Assembly (NCBI GenBank): GCA_002293475.1
Contig: DBDG01000049.1
Span: forward strand, 1-24,462
Source of the DNA: Lachnospiraceae bacterium UBA938
GTDB taxonomy: Bacteria; Bacillota; Clostridia; Lachnospirales; Lachnospiraceae
Direction of reading: 5' to 3'
Length of the DNA: 24,462 nt
The translations under genes were made by a program, and so were the position numbers. Under the pieces are notes generated by a model. The model did no database searches. It worked only from the letters and a program-made list of their open reading frames with translations, and was not told the DNA's origin. Positions 14,463 to 21,786 of this stretch are shown here, piece by piece (positions within the stretch are counted from its first letter, which is position 1; every line of letters starts with the position of its first letter).

Positions 14463-14789
14463 ATAAAGAATGTTGAAGCTCTAGTAATGACACTGCTTTT
14501 CCTGCTTTCGGCCATAATCATTATTGAATGCAGAAAGCCCGAGCCTCCTCCTGCCTCAATCCGTCAGTTTCTAGCCAAGGCGGGCTGTCAGGCAGATAAT
14601 GTCTACTTTGAGAAAATCGGTTCCCGGACAGGCGGGGCGGAGATATATCATTCGAGCAGACCGGTTTATTACAAGGGCTTGATGACGGAGCTATGGGAGG
14701 TCCGCCGGGTAGCCAAACTGACAAAGGTATATTATATTATTACACCATATTACCAAATAGACGAATGGCTCAATCAACTTAACGCTTGA
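14463..14789 (+). CDS. Small membrane-anchored protein, probable ATA start
   Basis: GGGAGGTG at 14449-14456 is an excellent ribosome site, but the only codon at a normal distance in the open frame is ATA at 14463. The first in-frame ATG is 14487, 32 bases away; an ATG at 14470 gives only MLKL and a stop. From ATA the product is 108 residues: a short N-terminus, one hydrophobic segment (LVMTLLFLLSAIIII), a Pro-rich stretch, then a basic domain with SIRQFLAKAGCQ and YYIITPYYQIDEWL. It has one predicted membrane anchor with the rest probably outside. The family is not recognised. It lies 48 bases before the XRE-type gene and may share its transcript. Confidence 0.55.
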   Translation: MKNVEALVMTLLFLLSAIIIIECRKPEPPPASIRQFLAKAGCQADNVYFEKIGSRTGGAEIYHSSRPVYYKGLMTELWEVRRVAKLTKVYYIITPYYQIDEWLNQLNA

Positions 14790-14837
14790 TGAAAATACGT
14801 AAACTAAAAACCATAATTGATGGGAAGGAGATACACA

Positions 14838-15740
14838 ATGATAAAAGCATACGACAAATACGCAATGCTGTTAGAAATCAACGGGGTCAATTCTTATGAG
14901 GTGTCCCAAGCTACCGGAATAAACTATTCAGCGCTGTCCGGCTGGAAGAACGGGAAAAGCCGGATCAAAACGGATAAGCTTTGCGCCATAGCGGAGTACT
15001 TTGGGGTAGGAACAGGGTATTTCAAAGATGAAGACACGGCTGACAGATACGATCTGATAAAGGATTATGTGTTCATTTCAGCCTGTAACGCTGCACGCAA
15101 TCAGGATATGCTGGCGCATGCTCCGCATGAGACGCTTCTGGATCTGGCCCTAGTATATAACCTTGACATGGGGATCGGAAACGATATAGGGATAAGAAAA
15201 GGCATGGTAACCGGAAACAAGCCGGACAGGTCGATCCTTATCACCGCCAGCCATCTTAAATCGCTGGGCATCGATGAACACACCTTAAAAGCGGCGGCAT
15301 GGGAAAACACCAAAAGAATCCGGCCGGCCAGCTTAGGACCGATCGGAAGCTTCCTGCCAAAAGTCGTTCCGGCCGAAGCCCTTTCGGAAGCCGTCCGGGA
15401 AAATGTCTATGGCAACCATGATTTTCCGGCCTATTACCTGACCAGCCGGAACTATTACCAAGGTGCGGTCTATATGTTTGACAGCGAGATCATGGACATG
15501 GCCGCCGCCGCGCTCCAAGGAAACCTGATTGTCTTGCCTTACTCAGCGCACATGGTCTTTCTTCTGAAGGACATACCGACAGCCGATGACCTGTTAGCGG
15601 AAGCCAGCGTCAGGCTCAATCAGACCGAACCGGAAGCGGGCGATTTTCTCTCCAGCAACGCATACCGGTATAATGCTGAAAGCGGGATATTATCCATAGC
15701 CGGTAACAGCCAGATTTTATCACCAGATAAGTACCATTAA
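14838..15740 (+). CDS. XRE helix-turn-helix protein fused to a DUF5688-like domain
   Basis: A 300-residue protein. The start at 14838 (MIKAYDKYAMLLE) has AAGGAGA seven bases before it. An XRE/Cro-type helix-turn-helix covers about 3-65 (INGVNSYEVSQATGINYSAL, WKNGKSRIKTDKL). The larger C-terminal part has LLDLALVYNL, ILITASHLKSLGI, LKAAAWENTKRI and NLIVLPYSAHMVFLL. This spacing resembles DUF5688, a Lachnospiraceae domain of unknown role that usually stands without a DNA-binding domain. Its 3' end overlaps the TraX-like gene by 21 bases, tail to tail. It is probably a transcription factor with an unknown effector or partner. The HTH call is sure; the second domain is from memory. Confidence 0.75.
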   Translation: MIKAYDKYAMLLEINGVNSYEVSQATGINYSALSGWKNGKSRIKTDKLCAIAEYFGVGTGYFKDEDTADRYDLIKDYVFISACNAARNQDMLAHAPHETLLDLALVYNLDMGIGNDIGIRKGMVTGNKPDRSILITASHLKSLGIDEHTLKAAAWENTKRIRPASLGPIGSFLPKVVPAEALSEAVRENVYGNHDFPAYYLTSRNYYQGAVYMFDSEIMDMAAAALQGNLIVLPYSAHMVFLLKDIPTADDLLAEASVRLNQTEPEAGDFLSSNAYRYNAESGILSIAGNSQILSPDKYH

Positions 15741-16445
15741 CAACCCTAAAACAGTAATATGCAACGGATAATAAACATAAAAGAAGTATTTCGCCGGTTT
15801 ACCGCGCTGGCCATTATAATTCCCCAGCAAAGGGATCGTCAGGGTGCAGCCGATCAGAACATACAGAATATCCGGCAGATAGGTATACCATTCATGTCCT
15901 GCCATAATAATCGGCGTAACCGTGCTGAGACCGATTAGGACATAAGGAAAGATCACCGGAATAATGAGCTTAGCGCGCCGTCTCTTTTCATAATAGTAAA
16001 TCAGCACCATCGGCACACCCATGAGCGGCCAATCGCAAAATAAGCTGACCAAGGTAAACAGGACGGCAATAAATGCCGAAAAAACCTGACTGTTACTTCT
16101 TTCAATAATGTAGAGGGCCAACAGACCTAACAGCAAAGTAAATAAGATATTAAGCTGCCCATACAGAACCAGAGAATACGGGATTTGCGCCACCAAAGCA
16201 AAAATAAGCAGCCGCAAAGCATAATTCCGGAAGTTCTTAGTATGCCGGTATCCCTCGCTAATCAGATACGCCATAATCGGATATGTAAGACCGCCAAAGG
16301 CATATAACAGGCATTTTACCGCCAGCGGCAGATGATCGCCAAATGCTATTGCCGTATGATCTAAGGTCATACCTATAATAGCAATAATCTTTAAAGTAAA
16401 AGAATCCAGCCCTTTTTTTGATGTTACTTGATTTTCATTTATCAT
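15720..16445 (-). CDS. TraX-family membrane protein
   Basis: A 241-residue protein with seven to eight hydrophobic segments. The N-terminus GLDSFTLKIIAIIGMTLDHT and FGGLTYPIMAYLISEGYRHT match the TraX family, named after the F-pilin acetylase but widespread in Firmicutes, where the substrate is unknown; it resembles membrane acyltransferases. The frame is open to 16514, but a consensus promoter lies over that upstream region (16501-16530). The start is thus placed at ATG 16445 (MINENQVTSK), which has only a weak GGGGTTAG site before it. It stands alone on its strand. Confidence 0.85.
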   Translation of the reverse strand: MINENQVTSKKGLDSFTLKIIAIIGMTLDHTAIAFGDHLPLAVKCLLYAFGGLTYPIMAYLISEGYRHTKNFRNYALRLLIFALVAQIPYSLVLYGQLNILFTLLLGLLALYIIERSNSQVFSAFIAVLFTLVSLFCDWPLMGVPMVLIYYYEKRRRAKLIIPVIFPYVLIGLSTVTPIIMAGHEWYTYLPDILYVLIGCTLTIPLLGNYNGQRGKPAKYFFYVYYPLHITVLGLLMVLIW

Positions 16446-16500
16446 CTTACTAACCCCGCAATAGTTACACACATGCAGCTTTTGAGCGTCGCCAAAAGCG

Positions 16501-16530
16501 AGTATATCATACATTTAGTTTAATTGTCAA
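16501..16530 (-). promoter_or_regulatory. Promoter of the TraX-like gene
   Basis: On the minus strand TTGACA (16530-16525), an 18-base spacer and TATACT (16506-16501). The expected start is near 16494, downstream of the ATG at 16514 and upstream of the ATG at 16445. This decides the start. Confidence 0.7.
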
Positions 16531-16540
16531 TCTTTTACCG

Positions 16541-16578
16541 CCGGAATTATTGCCCGGAATTATTGCCGAATTATTGCC
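16541..16578. repeat. Three 13-bp tandem repeats
   Basis: CCGGAATTATTGC at 16541-16553 and 16554-16566, then a shorter copy CGAATTATTGC at 16567-16577. It lies just upstream of the TraX promoter and may be an operator array or a slippage product. Confidence 0.7.
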
Positions 16579-16624
16579 ACCTTCTTTTCGCGCGTCTTTT
16601 CAGCCCATCCAGTTGGAATACCGA

Positions 16625-16866
16625 ATCGTCATATGGGCCGGGACGCATCGGCGCCGGTTCCTTGCGGGAGAAAATTAGTGCCGCTTAGTTCCCCGTCAAA
16701 CGAAAACCCAGTGGTGGGCGGCCAAGGATGGCCGACCAAGTCAGCACGCGCCATGGAGGGCGCTTGCTGACGACACGGAAGCTGCCAATAAGGTGGCGGG
16801 AAACTTAGCGGCACTTATTTTCGGGAGCCGGAACCGGCGCCGATGCGTCCCGGCCCATATGACGAT
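16625..16866. repeat. 242-bp palindromic element with 37-bp perfect arms
   Basis: Perfect arms at 16625-16661 and 16830-16866. The arms continue inward imperfectly (about 19 of 21 matching over GAAAATTAGTGCCGCTTAGTT and its partner near 16802-16824). The centre holds two further hairpins, GGCC-6-GGCC (16720-16733) and GTCAGCA...TGCTGAC (16740-16771). No ORF with a ribosome site is inside. It could be a non-autonomous mobile element (MITE-like), a structured RNA, or a large bidirectional terminator between the TraX-like and AraC genes. Confidence 0.75.
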
Positions 16867-16914
16867 GACCTCTCAAACCACCGATGCATCCCGCTCCATA
16901 TGACGATGACCTCT
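16841..16914. repeat. Pair of 33-bp direct repeats at the AraC gene end
   Basis: A copy at 16841-16873 (inside the palindrome's right arm and just beyond) and a copy at 16882-16914 differ at about three positions. Both end CATATGACGATGACCTCT. The second runs into the stop codon of the AraC gene, so it may mark the edge of an inserted element. Confidence 0.75.
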
Positions 16915-19276
16915 ACAGCTGCTGCCCACGCTTCCGATATTCGCCAGGGGTCACCCCTGTCGCTTTCTTAAACTTACGGATAAAGCTGGAAGTATTCAGA
17001 TAGCCAATCTCCGTCACGATATCCTCCACCGGCGCATCGGAACTGGCCAGCAGCTGCTTGGCCAGATCGATCCGCTGCCGGTTGATATAATCCAGCACAG
17101 TCATCTCCATTTCTTCCTTAAAGATACGGCTGACATGAGCAGTCGAAAAATCATATTCCGCACCAATCAGCATCAGCGAAAGCTGGTTGCTGCGGATATT
17201 CTCTTCTATGAAAGGAATGATTTTATTGCGAACCGTATTCTGGCCGTCCTCCGCCAAAGGCTTCTGGCCGAACACCGTCAGATACATGCCGATCAACCGG
17301 GCGGTTTCGGCTTTTATATCCGTGATTAAGTTCCGGTAGTCCGCTTCGGTTTCGATCAGGCTGATCTGTTCCAGATAAGAATAACCGGGAAATTCCTCAC
17401 TGATACGGAAGGGCAGCAGATAAAACGCGGCGGATACGACCTGCACGATACTGTTACAGATATGCCGGACATTCAGGAGGGAAGGATTCCCGGCGGAAGC
17501 CTGATCTAGGAAATAATGCAGTGCTGTCTCGGCCTTGGTCAGGCTCAGGCTGGCAACGGCTTTTTCCAGGAAGTCAAGCATGTTCTGATGCCGATCCTCC
17601 AGAGCCGAGATATCGTCATGCAGGGAAAAATAAAGAATCGGCGAGTCATCCTGCAGCCGCCGGGATTCGCAGGCCATCACAGCCTGCCGGTAGGAGACGG
17701 ATAACTGGTTCAGTTCGGGATATATCTGTCCCACTCCGATCAGGACATGGGAACCGAAGCGGGCGCAAAAACCTGCCTGTAGCTCGGCAAAGAACGGCTG
17801 ATGGGAAGCCATGTCGTCATCATAGACGGAAACCACCAGGACGAGTTCCCGGTTGTCCATGCCATGGACCGCATAGATGGTCTTATCCTTCACCTCGCCA
17901 TATGTTTCCAGAAAGACGGCATAGGTTTCCAAGTCCGCCAAGTCTTGATCAGGATATAGTACAGCCACCAGCAGATAGTTATTTTCAAGGAACAGGCCAA
18001 TCCGGCCCAGGCTGATCCTGATTTCCTGAAAGTCGGCGACTTTCCCTTGGATCAGGTTCAGCAGGATGAACTGCTTCAGATCGGCCTTATCCATGCTGCT
18101 CAGGGCGGAAAGTTCATGATTGGAGCGGTGCAGGCTGCGGGCAATCTGTTCGATGACCTGAAACTCATTCCCGGCCAGGGCGGCACCGGAAGATGCCGGC
18201 TTGCCCGCCGGGCGGCTGGCGGTAACCATCGTTTCCATGGACATCATCGTTTCCATGGACATTTTCAGCTGTCTGACCGGATGATAGCTGGCATAGGTGA
18301 AGATAAAAACCAGCATGTTCCCCAGCAGGGAAATCAGCAGAATCACCCAATACATTCCGGTCTGCGAAGCAAGGATCTGCTTCGAGATATGATCTTCCGA
18401 AACCATGAAACCGCAGTACCAGCCGGGAATCGCGGCAATATCCGTATAGGCGGTGTAAAGGCCGGTTCCGCTGTCGATCCGGAAGCGGTCGTTTTCCTTG
18501 ACCGCCTGCTTACCGTCCGGATCCCGGTAGGTAGATTCGAGCTGGGCATATTCCCCGTCCGGGGGATAATTACGGTAAAGTATTTCTGTTTCAGCAACAA
18601 AGGTATACAGTAACTCCGCTGGTGCGGACAAAGACGCAAGATACCGGTTAAACGATGCCTTATCCAGATCAAAAATAAGATAAAGGTCATGCAGATAATA
18701 TCGTCCGGGTCTGATGAAATTTTCGGAGACTTTGGAAGGCCCTTTGAAATATAACAGGAAACGATCCTGTTGAGGGACGATATATGGGAGGCTATCATCC
18801 GTAGAAAGATTCAAGCCGTTCAGAAAATCCAGATATTCCTCCGCATTAATGGCGCCTTCGGATATCATGCCGGCAAATGAATCAAGCGGATAGGTGGTGG
18901 TACTGGAGATGGCATAGGAAATGTTGTCATTGGTAGTAACAAGATAAATGTCGTTGACAAATTCACAGGAAAGTGCATTGGCCAACAGTTCCTTGCGCGG
19001 TAATATACCATAGGGACTAATGTAGTTATGATATGAGAAGCGGGCGAGCTCGCTGCTGTGTCTCAGACTGTCAACACATTCAATGATATGATTAAACTCA
19101 TGGTTGAGTTCGTCCGAAAGGATGGTTATATACCGTTCCTGCTCCGTCAGATTCTTTTCCCGCAGCAAACGTCTGGTGTTATACATAAAAAAGATGCAGG
19201 TAATAACGAGGGGAATAAAAAGAACCAGAAAAAAGTATATGGCATATTTTCTATAAACGCTGTTTTTGGAGTTCAC
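16913..19276 (-). CDS. Membrane-bound cache-type AraC transcription regulator, copy 1
   Basis: A 787-residue protein. The start is placed at GTG 19276 (NSKNSVYRKYAIYF), which aligns with the ATG start of copy 2 and has AAAGGG before it. The longer frame starts at a TTG that is itself the -35 box. One membrane segment is at about 10-31, an extracellular cache-like sensor domain at about 32-310, and a second membrane segment near 305-332. A cytoplasmic linker with GGDEF-like regulator folds follows. The AraC DNA-binding domain is the last 105 residues, with FSTAHVSRIFKEEMEMTVLD and IGYLNTSSFIRKFKKATGVT. It has no receiver or kinase domain, so the sensor and DNA-binding parts are on one chain. 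It is a close paralogue of 21787-24147. It faces the lipoprotein gene at 19522 and probably regulates it and itself. Confidence 0.88.
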   Translation of the reverse strand: MNSKNSVYRKYAIYFFLVLFIPLVITCIFFMYNTRRLLREKNLTEQERYITILSDELNHEFNHIIECVDSLRHSSELARFSYHNYISPYGILPRKELLANALSCEFVNDIYLVTTNDNISYAISSTTTYPLDSFAGMISEGAINAEEYLDFLNGLNLSTDDSLPYIVPQQDRFLLYFKGPSKVSENFIRPGRYYLHDLYLIFDLDKASFNRYLASLSAPAELLYTFVAETEILYRNYPPDGEYAQLESTYRDPDGKQAVKENDRFRIDSGTGLYTAYTDIAAIPGWYCGFMVSEDHISKQILASQTGMYWVILLISLLGNMLVFIFTYASYHPVRQLKMSMETMMSMETMVTASRPAGKPASSGAALAGNEFQVIEQIARSLHRSNHELSALSSMDKADLKQFILLNLIQGKVADFQEIRISLGRIGLFLENNYLLVAVLYPDQDLADLETYAVFLETYGEVKDKTIYAVHGMDNRELVLVVSVYDDDMASHQPFFAELQAGFCARFGSHVLIGVGQIYPELNQLSVSYRQAVMACESRRLQDDSPILYFSLHDDISALEDRHQNMLDFLEKAVASLSLTKAETALHYFLDQASAGNPSLLNVRHICNSIVQVVSAAFYLLPFRISEEFPGYSYLEQISLIETEADYRNLITDIKAETARLIGMYLTVFGQKPLAEDGQNTVRNKIIPFIEENIRSNQLSLMLIGAEYDFSTAHVSRIFKEEMEMTVLDYINRQRIDLAKQLLASSDAPVEDIVTEIGYLNTSSFIRKFKKATGVTPGEYRKRGQQL
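18227..18262 (-). repeat. 18-bp tandem duplication in AraC copy 1
   Basis: Two exact 18-base copies encode SMETMM then SMETMV in the linker after the second membrane segment. Copy 2 of the gene has the unit once. It is a recent in-frame slippage. Confidence 0.85.
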
Positions 19277-19301
19277 CGGCACAATCCCTTTCATGCTTTT
19301 T

Positions 19302-19330
19302 AAAATAGCACCACTTTTCGCATATGTCAA
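19302..19330 (-). promoter_or_regulatory. Promoter of AraC copy 1
   Basis: On the minus strand TTGACA (19330-19325), a 17-base spacer and TATTTT (19307-19302). The -35 lies inside the conserved operator, pointing to autoregulation. Confidence 0.65.
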
Positions 19331-19346
19331 GTTCGATATGGATCAT
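19313..19346 (+). promoter_or_regulatory. AraC operator copy 1
   Basis: The conserved element has TTTTCGCATATG, then CAAGTTCG, then ATATGGATCAT. It recurs at 19398-19430 and, with small changes, at 24197-24229. It is the probable binding site of the cache-AraC regulators and covers the -35 of the AraC promoter. Confidence 0.7.
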
Positions 19347-19378
19347 GTTGGTATTTTACAGAAAAGCAATAAGAACCT

Positions 19379-19410
19379 CATATGCGAAAAATAATTCCTT
19401 TTCGCATATG
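19379..19410. repeat. 12-bp inverted repeat in the AraC control region
   Basis: CATATGCGAAAA (19379-19390) and TTTTCGCATATG (19399-19410) with an 8-base spacer. The right arm is the start of operator copy 2. It looks like a head-to-head half-site added to the longer operator. Confidence 0.75.
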
Positions 19411-19458
19411 CCAAGTTCGCTATGGATCATTTTATTAAAAGAGCCGGACAGATATAAT
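19398..19458 (+). promoter_or_regulatory. Activator-dependent promoter of the solute-binding lipoprotein
   Basis: Operator copy 2 (19398-19430) ends at the expected -35 position, which reads TTTTAT and is poor. A perfect TATAAT follows at 19453-19458. The same arrangement is found at 24197-24257. An abutting activator site, a bad -35 and a good -10 suggest that AraC recruits polymerase. Confidence 0.65.
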
Positions 19459-19466
19459 ATTTCCAT

Positions 19467-19512
19467 AAGGAGAGCATTATCGTTAAACACACTATAATTA
19501 CCGGACGATAAT
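19467..19512 (+). promoter_or_regulatory. 5'-UTR hairpin between a Shine-Dalgarno and the start codon
   Basis: AAGGAGAG (19467-19474) is 47 bases before the ATG. In between, ATTATCGT (19476-19483) pairs with ACGATAAT (19505-19512). When folded, the ribosome site lies about 11 bases from the ATG. The same layout occurs at 24264-24307 with a 9-bp stem. Confidence 0.6.
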
Positions 19513-19521
19513 CAAGAAAAA

Positions 19522-21786
19522 ATGAAAAAACTAATTAACCGACCATCTTATCTGTTAGCATTGCTTACCGCCGGCCTGATATCGCTGTACGGCTGCGGGA
19601 ACAGCGGCCAGCCGGCGGTAAACCAGCCGGCCGGGGACCGGGCCGCCATGGAGATCGGCCAGGAGGAAACCAGCTATGTGGCCATGCCGCTCACCCTGCC
19701 GGAATACACTACCTTCGACGGCGTATGGTCGGACGGGGCCGACCTCTATTATGCGGCTTCGCAGCATGACCCGGCGGCGGATGCCATGACGACATCGTTT
19801 TATGTCCTGCGTATGGGGGCGGCGGAACCGGAGGAGCGTTTTGCCCTGCCGGAAGACCAGCTTGTCACGCATATGACGATGGACGGCGCCGGCCATACCT
19901 ACTACGTTGGCTATCAGAACATGCCGGTGGCCGAGGACGGCAGCCGGCCGGCGGCCGCTTACTCCCTGCATAAGGTGGACGCCGCCGGCGCGCCGCTGCT
20001 TACTGTGGACCTAGCGGAACACATCAAAGGCCAGGAAGCACTGGTCCAGGACATCGCCGTGGACGGGGAGGGCTACATCGTCCTGACCTGCCCGGATCAG
20101 AGCATCCTGGTTTTCAGCCCTGACGGCAGCCTCCTGTTTGAGACGCGGGCCAGCGGTATGATACTGGATCTATGCAGCAGCGGCGGGCGGGTCTTCCTCG
20201 GCTATGACGAGCTCGGCAAGACAGCGATCCGGGAGATCGACATGGCCGCCCAGAAGCTGGGCGGGAAGTGGGAGACCGATATCGGCGGGAGGCTCTACAT
20301 GTCGGGCCGACCGGACGGCGACCTGCTGCTTGCTAGCGATGAAGGGGCTTACCGTTATGGTACCGCGACAGGCGAGCTGGTCAAGAAATTAGACTGGCAG
20401 GACCATGATTTCTACGGGCTCAATTACGGCTATGTCCTCCCCTACGGGGAAGACGGCGTCCTGGCCATCAACCGGGACTGGTCATATTCTCCGGTAAAGG
20501 TCGAGGCCGTGGCGTTCCGGGAGGCCGCCGAAGGGGAAGACACCGCCCAAGAGAAGACCGTCCTGACGATCAGTATGTCGCCACGGCCCCCGGAACGGAT
20601 CTATGAGGCCATAACCGCTTTCAATAAGGCCAACCCGGAATATAGGATAGAAGCGGTATCTTCTGATTATGAAGAGGAATATGTCAGCATAAAAACAGAG
20701 ATTATCGCCGGCCAGGGCCCGGATATCGTGATGATGCCGGCCGAACACATCGACCAGCTTTCCTATGGTGGCGCCCTTGTTGATCTATATCCTTACCTGC
20801 ACGCGGAATATGCCACAGGAACGATCAATCCGGAAGACCTGTACGAAAACGTCATTGCTGCCTTTGAACAGGACGGGCATCTTTACGGGCTGCCGGTTCA
20901 CTATGAGATTGCAACCATTGCAATAAAGTCTTCCTTGGCAGGGGACAGGGAGAGCTGGGACCTAGAAGAATTCATCGAGTTTACCGAGGGTTTTCCGGAC
21001 GGGCGGGGTGTCTTTAACAACGAGTCTAAAAGCGGTGTCTTAAGGCTGCTGAAAAAAGGCTATAGCGGTCGGCTGGTTAATTTAGATGAACCGGAAGCGC
21101 CGCTTGACCGGGAGCTGCTGATACAGATGATGGAATTTGCCGACCGCTATGAAGATGACAGCAGCTACCAATTTGACAGCAATATAGCCAAGAAAATATA
21201 CAATGACAAGCTGGCGCTGCTGGACGCAGTAGTCTATAAATCCGATGCATATGCAGCATTCAGCAGCCTGCTAGGCGGCGAGCCGGTGACTTTGATCGGC
21301 TATCCTTCCGGAGGCAGAAGCGGCAGTCTGGCAAGATCATATAATAGCTTCGGAATCAGCCAGAACTGTCAGCATAAAGATGTCGCCTGGAGTTTTCTCA
21401 GTACTTTATTAATGGAAGAATACCAGGCCGATATGGTAGATGCTGTTATGTATACAAAGATACCGATCAGAAAGGATGCTGTGGAAAGAGCTTTTGACTA
21501 TGATATATATTTAGATGGTTATCGTAATCACTCGGATTATGTATATTACATTTTTAATGAGTCTGGTTTTTCTTACCAGAACTGGCAATGGTATTTTACA
21601 GAGGAAGACCAGCAGCCGCTGCTCGATATAATTAATAACATCGATACGGCATGGCGCCCGGTAGATGAGATCGACGCGATCATCGAAGAGGAGGCCGCGT
21701 ACTACTTCAGCGGCGACAAGCCGCTGGAAGAGGTGGTTGACGTGATCGAGGACCGGATCAAGACCTATGTGTATGAAAAGCAATAA
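19522..21786 (+). CDS. Lipoprotein: beta-propeller plus extracellular solute-binding domain
   Basis: A 754-residue protein. The signal peptide ends in lipobox SLYGC, with Cys25 lipidated. Residues about 45-335 are beta-rich repeats (DGVWSDGADLYYA, MDGAGHTYYVGY, VDGEGYIVLT, SGGRVFLGYDE) resembling a propeller. Residues about 345-754 form a family 1-type solute-binding fold (VLTISMSPRPPERIYEAITA, AGQGPDIVMMP, LYGLPVHYEI), normally the sugar or peptide receptor of an ABC importer. No permease or ATPase is near. The first half is much more GC-rich than the second, suggesting domain fusion between genes of different origin. It is transcribed divergently from the AraC gene 19276 and meets the second AraC gene tail to tail with no gap. 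Its likely role is an extracellular co-sensor for the cache-AraC protein. Confidence 0.85.
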   Translation: MKKLINRPSYLLALLTAGLISLYGCGNSGQPAVNQPAGDRAAMEIGQEETSYVAMPLTLPEYTTFDGVWSDGADLYYAASQHDPAADAMTTSFYVLRMGAAEPEERFALPEDQLVTHMTMDGAGHTYYVGYQNMPVAEDGSRPAAAYSLHKVDAAGAPLLTVDLAEHIKGQEALVQDIAVDGEGYIVLTCPDQSILVFSPDGSLLFETRASGMILDLCSSGGRVFLGYDELGKTAIREIDMAAQKLGGKWETDIGGRLYMSGRPDGDLLLASDEGAYRYGTATGELVKKLDWQDHDFYGLNYGYVLPYGEDGVLAINRDWSYSPVKVEAVAFREAAEGEDTAQEKTVLTISMSPRPPERIYEAITAFNKANPEYRIEAVSSDYEEEYVSIKTEIIAGQGPDIVMMPAEHIDQLSYGGALVDLYPYLHAEYATGTINPEDLYENVIAAFEQDGHLYGLPVHYEIATIAIKSSLAGDRESWDLEEFIEFTEGFPDGRGVFNNESKSGVLRLLKKGYSGRLVNLDEPEAPLDRELLIQMMEFADRYEDDSSYQFDSNIAKKIYNDKLALLDAVVYKSDAYAAFSSLLGGEPVTLIGYPSGGRSGSLARSYNSFGISQNCQHKDVAWSFLSTLLMEEYQADMVDAVMYTKIPIRKDAVERAFDYDIYLDGYRNHSDYVYYIFNESGFSYQNWQWYFTEEDQQPLLDIINNIDTAWRPVDEIDAIIEEEAAYYFSGDKPLEEVVDVIEDRIKTYVYEKQ

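Noticed and set aside
17135..18613. Open frames on the plus strand inside the AraC genes (also 7721-8560 opposite the subtilase)
   Set aside because: These are shadows of well-supported minus-strand genes; they lack ribosome sites and domains.
19277..19330. Upstream TTG start (MTYAKSG...) for AraC copy 1, and the same for copy 2 at 24148-24213
   Set aside because: The TTG is part of the TTGACA -35 box within the operator and has no ribosome site. The conserved downstream start has AAAGGG.
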